DNA of 64,000 nucleotides, taken from NCBI GenBank assembly GCA_019722365.1, contig JADFUC010000776.1, positions 930,001-994,000 of the forward strand, read 5' to 3'. Every line of letters starts with the position of its first letter. Position 1 is the stretch's first letter. Under the pieces are notes generated by a model, which made no database searches, was not told where the DNA came from, and saw only the letters and a program-made list of their open reading frames with translations. The position numbers and the translations under genes are program-made. Shown piece after piece: positions 12,441-23,824 of this stretch. The DNA is from Lithospermum erythrorhizon. Taxonomy: Eukaryota; Streptophyta; Magnoliopsida; Boraginales; Boraginaceae.

Positions 12441-13396
12441 TTACTTCCTCTGTCGTGCCAATTTGTCAAGATAGAAAAACGTGCCCAAACGGTACGGACT
12501 ATTACACTCAAGGGGAAACACTTTTAAGCTACACTAGTCCATTAACCAGAAACAGGCTACATCTAGACGTGGCAACCAACCGGGTCATTATGATTTCGAT
12601 GGACCCATGTCTTTAACAAACCGGGCCTGGAAGGTCCGTTATGGAATTAAGATGACCTCTATTCGGCACAAGCGTCTTTTCAAATGGCCAGGCGGGCCCA
12701 GGTCCACATTGCTGGCATAACACCTGAACGTTATCATCCATAAAGCCAGCTAAATAATTATATTATTAAACAATAATATTCGTTGTTATATAACAAAAAG
12801 CAGCAAGCATTGTATATAAATTTTTATATATTAATATTATATAAGTTATTATCATTATATTTGTCTAAAAAAGATATTGGATAAAAAATAGAATTATAGA
12901 CAATATATTACTTAAATATAAAGCTCAATTTTTAAATAATATATTACGCGTTTAATTTTTATTCAATACTATATAAATATGTCTTATACTTCATTCATAT
13001 ATACTAAAATAACATTCAACATTAAATAACACATATATCATATAATTAAAAGAACTAGAATATGATCTAAATTACTTTTGTGTTATCATTTACGAAGTAG
13101 TTGCATACTCAAGCATATTTAAAATCATAAAAAGCTATTTTCTAGTTTATGTTAACATATGGCTAAAAGAATTAGATGCATTTATTATATTATTATTCAT
13201 TAAATAATGTAGTTGCAATTTTAATGCTATTGGAAACCCCTCGGGGAGTTTAAATCTTGTTTTGAAGGAATCTCGATTGTAAGTCCATATCGTTAATATT
13301 TTTTATACCTAATTTAATATTAAAACCCATCCTAATAAAATTAAAATGGTTTCAAGAAAAAAATTAAGTTTTAATTATTTATAAAAGAAACGCGGG

Positions 13397-13568
13397 CATG
13401 TTTAAATCAAACAATGTTTTCATAATTTTAAGAAATGAGATAAATGTGACATGTTTAATTCAATGGGGACATGTTCATTAGTCTATAGAAAAGTGTGATA
13501 ACGTAAGATGTCAATTCAAATCCAAGCCATGCTTATTGCTAATTTTTATGAAAATGTGATAATTGTGA
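13397..13568 (+). repeat. Minisatellite, about 3 units of 53-62 bp (copy A)
   Basis: Three head-to-tail units begin at 13397, 13450 and 13507. Each has CATGTTTAA(A/T)TCAA near its start and ends in a TGAAAA(G)TGTGATAA-like stretch. The same array, better preserved and longer, is present in copy B at 33067-33300, so the array predates the duplication. Confidence 0.6.
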
Positions 13569-13949
13569 AGAAAATGGATCCCAAAGAGGCCGCGAGGATT
13601 TAAATTGGTCAATCTCAGTGGTTTGCAATACTTTAAGAAGTTATGATTTTGACAAAATACCCACATATTATAATCTATTAGTTTTACACTAATGATTTGC
13701 TCATGTATTATTCACCCCTATAAGGCAACATATCATGCTCATCCATATACATTAAAAGAAGATTTAACATTATTAAAAAATACATTAAACAATCTCAAAT
13801 GTAATTGGGCTCAACTATTTAAATAAAACTAAACGTTGAATCTTTGCCATTTTGATTTAGATATTAATATTATTCGAGAATACCAATTATAAAGATATAC
13901 AAGTAAACATAACATCACCTCCAAAGAATATCTTATTTCACTTGGGATA

Positions 13950-14066
13950 CTGAGCCACTTTTAACTATTGTGATATCTGTGATTATATATGAAATACTGA
14001 GTGATAGTCAAGCTCATCAAGACCACAAAGCAATTACACCCTAGTTTCTTTGTTTAATATTTCCTC
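13950..14066 (+). repeat. Direct repeat, right member (left member 12290-12440)
   Basis: This block matches the left member over AACTATTGTGATATCT, the ATTATATA segment, AAATACT and the CTAGTTTC(TTT)GTTTAATATTTC end. It lies just outside the aligned end of duplication copy A (13918). Confidence 0.5.
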
Positions 14067-14069
14067 AAC

Positions 14070-15300
14070 TATATCTAAATTCCAACTTATTTTTGACTTT
14101 ATACTATTTCAGGCCTGAATCTCATCCTAAAATATTTTATTCAGACATGTATCATTTATAAATTATATTAATAAAAATATTACTTCAAATTTCATTAATA
14201 TAATTTTTCATCAAATATTATACAATCATCAAAAGTTTCAACTTATTTATCTATAAATATTTATATAAAATCTATTTTTATATTTTATCAATAATAACTA
14301 GATATGATAAAATACTAAAAAGTAAATTATAAATCTAAGGTCAAGATCAATATCAAATTGAGTTATTGATCGTATTTAATCGAACAAAGTGCTGTTTCCT
14401 CTTCCTTGATTCTAGGTTCAACATAGCTAATTGAGAAAATCTAAAATTTGGGAGTGTGGGGAATTGAAATATGATAATACATCTACCAAGATGAAGAACA
14501 ATGAGCGCTGCTAAGTTTTAGAAAGTTGAAGTCAAATAAATTAACGATCATTTCTCGTTAGACTACATTATATTGCTTGCTACTTATACGCTTTTGCTTT
14601 TAAGATTCGATATATATTATCAATATTTTCGTCAAAAAATCGATGTAATCTCTAGCTTTCTTTATCGAGTGTTCACTCAGACGCTGCAACTGTTTTAATT
14701 TGTGTCATTTAATTGCTTATCAAGGCCCACTTGGCACTCCAAGCTTTTAATCGATATCCGCTGACCGATGTATATTTTGGGAAACTGTAGGTTGCAGAAG
14801 CTATCTTGCAGTTCTGAATGCTAATTGCAGGTTTTTAGCCATTCGGATCATTTTATTGCGACCATAGGTTTTAAGAAACTGCCTCAGGGTCGCTTTTTAT
14901 CCCACAGAGATCACATGACTAGTGTGGCTTTGCATTTGCCATGATCGAAATCTATAGATGAGGTCTAAAGGGCGTATGACTTATGTGCCTTAGAATATGA
15001 ATTTCCAAGTTTGCTTCGCTTGTTGGGAGATCCAGTGACATCATGTCAAAGCTGATTTGGTTTATAAGCCCATCTTTTTATCACCTTATGCTGATTGTTG
15101 AAATGAGTAGATGCTAGCGACAAGTTCTCGCTAAAGGCCCCAGCAGCCAACTGGTGATCATCATCAGTGGTTTCATCACGATCATGAATGGATCGAATGT
15201 TCATGAATGACTCAAGTAATCATGGGCGTTGTCGGTAATTTGCGATTTGTGCGATTGCGAGCATTGCTGAATGACCGCTTAAATTTGTTGATTGCTTTTA
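14070..15300. other. intergenic, AT-rich then mixed, no gene recognised
   Basis: The first 500 bases are strongly AT-rich. The later part is of mixed composition and shows only short ORFs. GATCAT words begin to cluster from about 15150, leading into the tandem repeat that follows. Confidence 0.5.
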
Positions 15301-15310
15301 GCTTTTGTTG

Positions 15311-15475
15311 TCGAATGATTAGAGAGAGCAGCCTCGCCGAAAGATCATGAGTTATCGCCGAATGATTAAGAGCTACCGAATGATCAAGAGCGGCTCGAAA
15401 GTGATCATGAGTTGCAGTTTAAATGATCAAGAGCTGCCTCAATGATCATGAGCTCAAATATCATGATCGAAGCTT
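15311..15475 (+). repeat. Degenerate tandem repeat, about 7-8 units of ~21 bp, core AATGATCATGAGCTGCC
   Basis: Successive units start with (G)AATGAT(C/T)A(T/A)GAG and continue with a 6-9 base variable tail such as CTACCG, CGGCTCG or CTGCCTC. Units are visible near 15312, 15338, 15358, 15377, 15399, 15420 and 15440. Looser matches (CGATCATGAATGG, GTTCATGAATGACTC) lie upstream near 15180-15215. The core TGATCA is palindromic. The array lies where two ORFs run antiparallel (15405-15650 - and 15442-15663 +), neither with a recognised domain. Confidence 0.65.
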
Positions 15476-15479
15476 GTGG

Positions 15480-17050
15480 AATGCGCCACAGTTGTGCCTT
15501 TTGTGCTAGGAGCATTAGAGTATTTGAAGGGCGCTCTTTCAGACGTGATGCTGTAGGTCCACTGACTATAGTCAACCCTCCAGTCCAAGAGATGAACACA
15601 GACACCACCACAAGAAGATCTGAGCCTTCCTCTGCAATGGCTCTGGGCACAAATTCAATTTAGAGATCTGGGCATTGTGAGGACCATCTGTTGGCTTATA
15701 ATTAGAGACACTCAAGCAACATCCTGAGCTATGTCTGTTACATGTTAATCATACATTAGTTGAATATTCAACCAGAGACTCATTATATACACACAATTAT
15801 TAAGTCTTGTTAGAATTTTGTTGTTTGGATCATATTACTGATATGTTTATTATAAAGTTATCCTCTGTGAGCAAGTAATCCAGATTACACCCCCGAACGA
15901 AAGGCCTTGGCTCAGTCCCGAGGCGCATCTCCTCCAACACCTCTGGCTCTGAGCTATGTCTGGATGCTTGGCTCTAGTGTGCCAGTGAACTAGCTTTGAT
16001 ACATATTGGAAAGTCTTGACTGGTCTATGCCATTCTCCTTGGCTAGGAATATGACTAACTTATTCAGGCGTATCATCCATGGCTGAAAGATGTATGTGTT
16101 TGAGTGATGGAATGAGAATAATCAACTAAGATTTCACCTTTTAATTTGATTGAAAATGAAATTACGCAGTACGAAAATGGAGTGAGGAAAAAAATGGAGG
16201 CAAATCCACAAAAATATATCACAGTATTTATTTTATTTCTTGACAACTAAGCCATGTGGTTGATAAACAGAAATTAAATTTTCTGAAGTTTAGCATTGTC
16301 CAACAATTTAAAGCACAATTCATATGAATCGTTATATATAAAGCACCTCTGATTTAACTTGATGGGATATTAGTGTTCATCCTACAAGATATATCATAAA
16401 AAATTCATCTCCTTTAATTTCAAAATTAACAAATTTGGCGCGATTTTAATCAACATTCATAAATTTAATTTAAACTAAAGTTAACATGAATATCGCAAGC
16501 GTATAGAGAAATACTGATTTTAATATATTTAATACCAACATTAAACGACATCGAACAATATTTTGAAATATATATTGCATCAAGCCATTAAATCGAAACC
16601 TAAACAGTAACTTAAGCAAAAACTATATACAATACAAATATTTGAACATTTGTATTTCACCTTCTCCCACCCCTTCTATTCTATCAACAAAAATAGAAGC
16701 TTGGCTAGGATAAGATACTTTCATAGAAATTACCATCATACTTAACCTGGGCTTAATTTATATCAAGTTTTAGTATATGAATTTTGTCATCACATTTAAC
16801 TCCCTCACAAACTGCCGATTTGAAATGAGTGACTACGAGTCAGAACGTAAAATCAGTATAAACTTCCAATTGCCTCAAACTTTCATGAGCAAATAAGAAA
16901 AAAATTACTTACAAATATATGAGCTCTAATCGGTTTTCTTTGTCCGAATAACACTAAAACCGAATCTAATCGAGATTTCCGAATCAATCAAATTGACACC
17001 TTTTCTTCCTGGAACACTACACACACACTCAAACAAAGGATTTTTAGTAA
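15480..17050. other. intergenic, AT-rich, no gene recognised
   Basis: Short ORFs around 15442-15663 show no family signature. From about 16150 onward the sequence is very AT-rich, with A-runs and no protein-like frames. Confidence 0.5.
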
Positions 17051-17051
17051 T

Positions 17052-18471
17052 AAATGACTATTTTGCCCAAATATACTCTCGTTAGCTAATTTGCTATTTG
17101 CCTCTTTATATTTACATATGAGCACATGCTTTCCCGCGACATTTCAATTTCGTCAGTTTTCGCTTCTCTATACTATTTTTCTTTATTCATTTCAAATATT
17201 TTTATCTCAAATGTCTCTCGAACCTCTAATCTTTTCATATATTATTTAAACAAACATAAATTCATTACAAAATACAAAATGACTATTTTACCCTTAAATT
17301 TCCTCAAACACTGCCAACAAAAAAAAAAGAGGCACATTTTAAAATATTTTAAAACAAATAGTTAAAGACAAAAACTAAAAAATAAGGCTACACACCATCA
17401 TCTTCTTTTAATTCAATTTACCCTTACTTCCTCACTTCCAATTCCCCACTAAAAACGGAAGAGTACCACTAACAAATAAAAATAGACTCATTAATAAGAA
17501 AAAGAAAGCACAATTACAATGGTATAACTAAACTTAACAAATCACCGAAACAACAAAGTCGCACTCTGAAAAATATCTAATAACCCTTCTCAGATCTTTC
17601 CACAACCACAAACAAAGAACCTCAAAAACCTCTACGCTTAAGTCGATCACGCAGAGTAAACTAAAGGTTTACAATTTTGTTTTACTTACCAAAAACAAGT
17701 TAAACTAAATTAGTAACACTGACTTCGTAGTACCATCGAAAAATACTTCACTGAATATTTTATACACAGCCTTTCCCACACACACAATCAACAAACCCAA
17801 TAATGCAACAAACAACTAAATCAACTCCACAACAAAGCAAACAAAAGAAACAACTTCTAACAATTATTCCTGGATTTAATTTCAAACGATTTGGGAGGGA
17901 GTAAGATGGCCGAGGTCCACCAGGAGTCATTTCAGTCGATCATGAAAGCCCACGCTTAGCTACGCGTCAAGCACAAGCCGCTGACAAGCGATCGGCTTGT
18001 GTATGAACTTTAGCTCCTCAAAAGCGATGCATAAGCACATTTAAGCAGTGTAGAGGGTCATCGACGAAAGTGATAAGTCATCGTGTGAGCAGAGTGGTTT
18101 GTGAATTAGGCAAGGGTGTTTTTAAAAAAAAATTAATGAACTCCCACATTATTTTAAATTTTTCAAAACGCCCTTCTATTTTTAAGTTGATGCTAGAAGT
18201 AAGTTTATAAATAAAGTTATAAAATGTGGCTAAATAGTCATTTCATATTTCTTAGCATTGAATTTGCATCTTAATACTGTGAAAAATAAGCTGTTGGTGG
18301 TACATGAATCTTTATGTGGGTATTTGCATGTTAAAATACTATGCACATGCATGCTAAAAAATATTGTAAAAGATGTATAATAATCGAAATCATTGCGAGC
18401 ATATTAAAAATAAATGCATAGTATAGGGGGTAACAACAACAGCCTTTCAATAGGGGGCAAAATAGTCATTT
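17052..18471. repeat. 17-bp perfect inverted repeat enclosing 1.4 kb, possible DNA-transposon relic
   Basis: AAATGACTATTTTGCCC at 17052-17068 is exactly the reverse complement of GGGCAAAATAGTCATTT at 18455-18471. A variant, AAAATGACTATTTTACCC, lies near 17276-17293, and a partial inverted copy (AAATAGTCATTTCAT) lies near 18231. The interior is AT-rich except for a higher-GC stretch at 17890-18115, and it has no transposase-like ORF. The arrangement resembles nested or degenerate terminal inverted repeats of a non-autonomous element. No flanking target duplication was identified. Confidence 0.45.
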
Positions 18472-18479
18472 CACCCCTC

Positions 18480-21400
18480 AAACTAACACTGCTCTGGCCA
18501 GTTTGGGTGTGTGTATAACAATCCTGGGTCTCTTTTTTCATGCTCATTGAAAGTGAGGCACTAGAAGTTGCTTCAAGGTAACAAAGTTCCGCAAATGGGA
18601 TTTATGGTTAAAGAAAATTGAAGCAAACTGAGGCAGCAGGTAGTGTGTGAAAGACAAATGTTCACCACAAAATGGTTCAATGTTGCGAAGATAAGATGTC
18701 ATTTTTTGCTCAACTGAGATATAATTTGCATTTATTTTTATCTTATTTCGAGCATTCATGAATACCAAAGAAGTTTGAATGAATATTTACTACGAAGCTT
18801 AATTGTAGCCATGTTCCGAAAGTTGTAACGTCTACTTATCAATATTGTGTCATATGATTAAACGATGAAGTTTCGCTATCAGAATGGCCTCGCTCTTTGC
18901 TGATACTTTCGCCTAACCTGGCCAGTTGGCTGACCATACCCTTGCCGCTTATCAAACATACCAAGGGCTGGGAGAAAAGGGTCTTTCAAGCTATTCACCA
19001 TTCATGAGTGGAAAATCAAGCAACAATTGATGGAGTTTCGCTGAACTCACGAAAATCTTGTAAAGAAGATGGGAGTACTTTGTTCTCTCTTTATCTTGTT
19101 TGGTTTGGACACTCATTTTAATTTCAAGATACAGCGAAGAATATTATTAATTTTAAGGAGCCAAGTCTTTTATTATGAACTAATTTTTACCTTGTCAATA
19201 CATGATATAGTGAATTACGATTTGATTTTTTGAAAGCACTTATTTTCAGCTTCATACCATGCATTATCGTTCATTTACTTCATATGACGCAGGTATTGTT
19301 ATGTGTAATTTGCTATGTACGTATTAATACGCCTCCCATTTTAAGTTCATATTGATAGTTATAATATCGTGACCCCACCGTTTTACCCGGTAGTTAATAT
19401 CAATCATGAACGCTGAGTTACGAAGTTATTGGCAACTCCCTAGTGAATTAAGTTTGACGATTCGACAAAACGGCCTAGCGCCATAGTATACAGTTACCTG
19501 CCGGTATTGTCTCTTATTTCAGCCGTAATTACCTGGCATTTCGAAAATAGTACAAGATAAGATTTCGAATCTGTCCGATGACCGAGGCGAAAAACTCCCA
19601 TTGCTACTCAACCTCGCTCTTATCGAAGCCTCGAGTGTCGCTTTAGCTTTTAAACGGTTTTGTTTACCCAACCACCTCGAAACGCCATTTTACCACAATC
19701 ACGATCGGTTCGAATTCAAGATTTAACCATTTCAAACTATCAACAAAAATACCGTATGACACAAGAATTATTCACAAAAACAAAAAAAATTCAATCAAAA
19801 TAAGAAAGTTCATCAAAACATAAAACAAGTCTAGTTCGATAAAAATATCTTCACCGATTTATGAAGCTTCAAAATGTTTTTGAGAGTCGGTACTCAATGT
19901 AAATTGTAACCCAAACTATCACATTAAGTAAAAATCACTACTAATTTAGCTAAGATAGGTTAATTTAAGTTCTAATCAATTTAGAAATAAGCAGTCTAGA
20001 CAATAGTTACCAAGGATTAAGAAAAAAGAGTTAGCAATTAGTTAGACTGCACTTATAGACGATATTTATTTTTTTCAAAAAAAAATTAAAATGGAAAGCG
20101 AGTACCACCACAAAGCGATTATTTGAGTTAAGCATGCAGCCCATTATTTTGGTTAACATGACTGTCCATTTTATTTCGACGTCAACTCAACTATGAAGTC
20201 GTTAAGTCAATCCATGCTTAGTACGCGATTTTCTATGGCAAAAAATCAATCACTTGTAGTTAAAAAAAATTACCATTTGCAAATACTTCTCCTCTTTTTA
20301 TTTTCATGATGCCTAAATACCTCCTTGGGGTTGATTATCATCTCATTTTTATGAGATTTTTTATACGTGAAATTACTATTTTTACCTTCAAAAGTTACGT
20401 GCTAAGCCTCCCACGGATCGACTCAAATGCTGACCTCATAGCCCAACAATTGACGTCAGTAAAAGTGGACCACTAAAATTGACCAAATAACGCGACTCAT
20501 AACAAAACACGAGCTTATCAACGTTAAAATGCAACACAAGAAATACAAGTGTTTCTTTTCCTTTTTTGTTTTTTGTTTTTAATTTTAGAAGTAAAAATTA
20601 TTATTTTACCCTTAGAAAGCTGTCGATGCCTCACAGTGCTGGCCGACTCAATCTGCCGATTTGTTACCAAATAAAATCGAATTTAAAGAATAAGATTATA
20701 ACAAACACGAAATAGCTGAATGATGAATGAAAGAGAACATAACGAAATGTCAAGTGTTCCTTTGCCCTTAACTATCATGTTAAGAAATATATGGGAATAC
20801 TATATTTTGATATATTTACAACTAAACATTATATTTCTGTTATTTTTGGATATATTTATAACCAAATATTACACAATATTGATATGTAATTTTAAAATGT
20901 TTGTATGGTTCATTGAATCAAATAATTTCAGTGTACTTATACGCACAATATTTGAAATATTTCATCTATACATCCCTCCTTCCTCATCCTCTTTTCTCCC
21001 AACAAAAGATCGTGCAAATGCCCTCACAGTGCATGTAGCCAAGGGAAAGACTAAAGACATCATACCTCAAAGAATTCACGAAAGTTCTGGGTGTCGTAAA
21101 TCCCAAAGAAATTACTTAACTCTCTGCCAAACATTTGTGACATGGGGTACTCTAAAACAGAATTGACATTCATTCAAATTGGTTAAAAATAGTAGCTTCT
21201 GATTTTATATTTTTTCTTTGTTTTCAAGGCATTCATTCAAACTACTCCAGAAAATGGAATGAATTCTTTCTTTGAAATGCAACTCTTTAAGTAATAGTTA
21301 ATTTAACCATGCCTCAATAAAACGACTAAACGTTAAAAAATATATAAAATTATATAAAAGTGTATATTTTTTAAGGTGTTTTTATTTGATTTGCAATTTT

Positions 21401-21970
21401 AAGGAAATTTTAATTGTTAAATGTAATATTGTTATTGATTTTAAATGATTTTCATTGAAGAACAAATAGTTCAAATTAAACTGAATGGAGCAACTAAAGA
21501 CCAAATGACTAAACAGTCAGTCCAATATAAAAACTGGGCCCATACTAAAGGAGAGGTCACAAGTAAATAAAGGAGACGAAAACCTTAAATCATTTCTGCC
21601 AACACTCCCATAAAATTTATTCAAATCTCTCAATCAGAGCTCTGTAAAACCCCTGGGCTGCCACTTGAGCTGTGAGATAGATACAAGACTTTGTTATTTG
21701 TGGAGCAATTCCCCTCATACCATCCCAACTATGCACGAGCAAATCAGAGAAAGTAATTTCTTTTCTCTATCTTAAATAGATCAAAGAAATCCCCTGGTTG
21801 TAGCTGAGATTTTCTTATCTTAAGTAGAGAATAAATAACCATAAGTTCATACGATACCTACCCATTTGTTATCAAACCCACCTCGGATTAATATAATGCC
21901 CACTGATCATAGGCTTTTCAACATATCGCTTTCAATTGATTACTTTCTTGGATCTCCTGATGAAATGATG
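18480..21970. other. intergenic, AT-rich, no gene recognised
   Basis: The stretch contains scattered variants of the AAAT(T/G)ACTATTTTTACC word (near 20362 and 20596) that also forms the inverted repeat at 17.05/18.46 kb. A palindromic TGACGTCA lies at 20451-20458. The longest ORF (20720-21166, 148 codons) is dominated by Ile/Phe/Tyr/Leu codons in AT-rich DNA and shows no domain; I treat it as chance. Otherwise nothing supportable. Confidence 0.5.
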
Positions 21971-21973
21971 GCC

Positions 21974-22046
21974 TCAAAATGGCTGAGTGCCCTGTTTGCA
22001 GGAATTTTTATCAAAAATGGCTGAGGCTCCTGTTTGCAGGGAATTT
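21974..22046 (+). repeat. Short tandem duplication, 2 units of ~38 bp
   Basis: The phrase CAAAATGGCTGAGTGCCCTG plus TTTGCAGGAATTT (21974 on) is repeated immediately as CAAAAATGGCTGAGGCTCCT plus GTTTGCAGGGAATTT (22012 on). The units differ by a few substitutions and indels. Confidence 0.7.
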
Positions 22047-22754
22047 CATGGGAATGAGGGGTTTTGCAATGGCTACTACATTAGCTCCCTTGTAAGCACC
22101 GTTTCTGTTATGGTTGTATTTTAACGCTAATGAAGAGTACTCAAATCAATCGTTTAACGCTAATAACCGATGGTTCAACTTTTGTTAAAGTTTACGGTAA
22201 TAATATGATTTTATTTCAGCAGATCCTTCAGAATTAGAGGAAGAAGTTGAAAGAACGGAGAAGGAAAATTCCAGACCTATTAGAGGTATTGAATATCATG
22301 TGAAGACACAAGCAATTTAAAGAAAGAATGCTCATCTCTTTCTTGAAAGCGATTTTGAGTTACTGAAGAAGAGGGAAGTACAATTTGATATTTTCCATAT
22401 TTGAAAAATATAATATTTTTATTCATTTGGTGGTTGGTGTTTTAGATTTGGTACTAAATTGTATTATTACATAACAATGTTTTATTCTAGTTAGGTTCCA
22501 TGTAATTGAATCAACGTATAATGTTTTCATATTGTCTAATTGTACATTTAGACTCTACAATGCTCTGATTCTGTCCAAGAATCCTGATAGAAGTCAAGTT
22601 ATTTGTAAATGCAACTGCAATCAACGTATAACAATGTTTTGTAGATTGTTCAATTTTATGGATTGTATAATGTTTGACCTCAAATCTAAAGTTAAATTTC
22701 AGTTCAGTAGTTTTGTTAAAGATTATTTGTGTGGATAGATGCCAACGGCTACAG

Positions 22755-23820
22755 ACTTCTATATCGCCAACAAACGCATGCTGAGTGATTTCCTCAGGAT
22801 CAATGTATGAAATTATTGTTTAAAGCCATCATGTCGCTATCGCTATGGTCTCATAGTTAGAAAGTTTTAGTTTCCTGTGTAGTAAGAATATATTGAATTT
22901 TTTATCTTGGATGGTGGTACTTTTAAAATAGTTTCTTTGTTGATTATTAAAGATGGCAGTTATGAGGTGAAATAAAGCCACTGCTTGTGATATCTATCTT
23001 GGTGGGGAGGATTTTGATAATCGTATTTTAAACCATTTCGTTCAAGAGTTCAAGGTCAGTCAAGCAGGCCGACATTAGTGGAATCCTAGGGCGTTTGAGG
23101 AGGTTGAGAACTGCCAGAAAGCGTAAAAGGGAGGCTTTATCTAACGCCAGACGACCATTGAGATTGATTCGCTATGTCGAGGAATTGATTTCTCTATACG
23201 ACTATCACTGTGGCTAGGTTTGAGGAGTTGAAGAGATTTGTTCAGGAAATGCATGGAGTCAGTTGGAGAAGCAAGTTTGGGAGAGATGCCAAGACATAAA
23301 AGCAGTGTCTATGATGTTGTTTGTTATGGTTCTACTAGATTCCAAAGTTGAACAATTTTTATGATTTCTTCAATGAAAGGAGCTCTGCAAGAGAATCAAC
23401 CCGGATGAAGCCGTTGCTCATGGCGCAGTTCAGTTTTTCAGCACATTGAGTGAGAAGGAATGAGTGAGTAAGTCTAGACCTCTCTCTGTTGGATGTGCCT
23501 ACTATCTCTTGATTGAGACTGCTGGAGGTGTTATGATCATTTTGGTTCCTAGAAACACCACGATCCGAATGGGTTAGAAGGAGCAGGTCTTCTTGCATTA
23601 TTCTGATAATCAGCCTGCGTGCTGATCCATAGGTATGAAGGTGAAAGAGCAACGACTATGACGACAATTCCTCCGGCCCCTGTGAGCTGTCCTCCTCCTC
23701 TGTGATCACTGTCTGCTTGGACATTGATGCGAATGGAATCTTGAATGTTTCTGCAGAGTGACAAACTATGGAAGCTGTGAAGAACAAGATCACAATCAAT
23801 AGAACTCTAGAAATTCAAAT
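22755..23820 (+). pseudogene. HSP70: Cytosolic HSP70 fragment, frameshifted
   Basis: HSP70 is an ATP-dependent chaperone. Forward frames give its blocks in order. They are a trace of the RQATKDAGVISGLNV region (about 22765-22810), NV.KII...AIAYGL (22803-22850), and the phosphate-binding region as LDGGTF...[13 protein letters not shown] (22905-22975). Next come [20 protein letters not shown] (22998-23055), DISGNPRALRRLRTA (about 23072-23115), then NAQTTIEIDSL and TTITVARFEEL (23140-23230). After that come NPDEAVAHGA (about 23400-23428), then LLDV-P, LETAGG (about 23490-23530) and PRNTTI (about 23548-23565). The last are TVCLDIDANGILNVSAE (23708-23760) and a KNKITI trace (about 23780). The SSTAQTTIEIDSL-type wording is that of cytosolic HSC70, not of the ER form. 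The first ~150 residues and the helical lid are missing, and there are many frameshifts. It is a truncated copy unless the breaks are assembly errors. Confidence 0.88.
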
Positions 23821-23824
23821 ATCA

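Larger units (their letters stand above)
10539..13918. repeat. Duplicated 3.3-kb segment, copy A (partner at 30290-33622)
   Basis: Starting at GAATGAAAGAAG and ending near AACATAACATCA, this segment aligns end to end with 30290-33622 in the same orientation. Shared landmarks occur in the same order. They are a gene-like reverse-strand stretch (A: 10690-12210), a GC-richer block with TTTCGATGGACCCATG (A: about 12590), an AT-rich stretch with TCATATAATTAAAAGAACT, and a minisatellite (A: 13397-13568). The copies differ by frequent 1-4 base insertions and deletions and by scattered substitutions. This is a dispersed direct duplication about 19.7 kb apart. It could be an old segmental duplication, two insertions of one unclassified element, or an assembly artefact. 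Confidence 0.85.

Noticed and set aside
20720..21166. 148-codon forward ORF
   Set aside because: It is dominated by Ile, Phe, Tyr and Leu codons in AT-rich DNA, has no domain and no splice or promoter context; a chance ORF is the simpler reading.
23359..23764. Reverse ORFs of 71-97 codons
   Set aside because: They are antisense to the HSP70 fragment.
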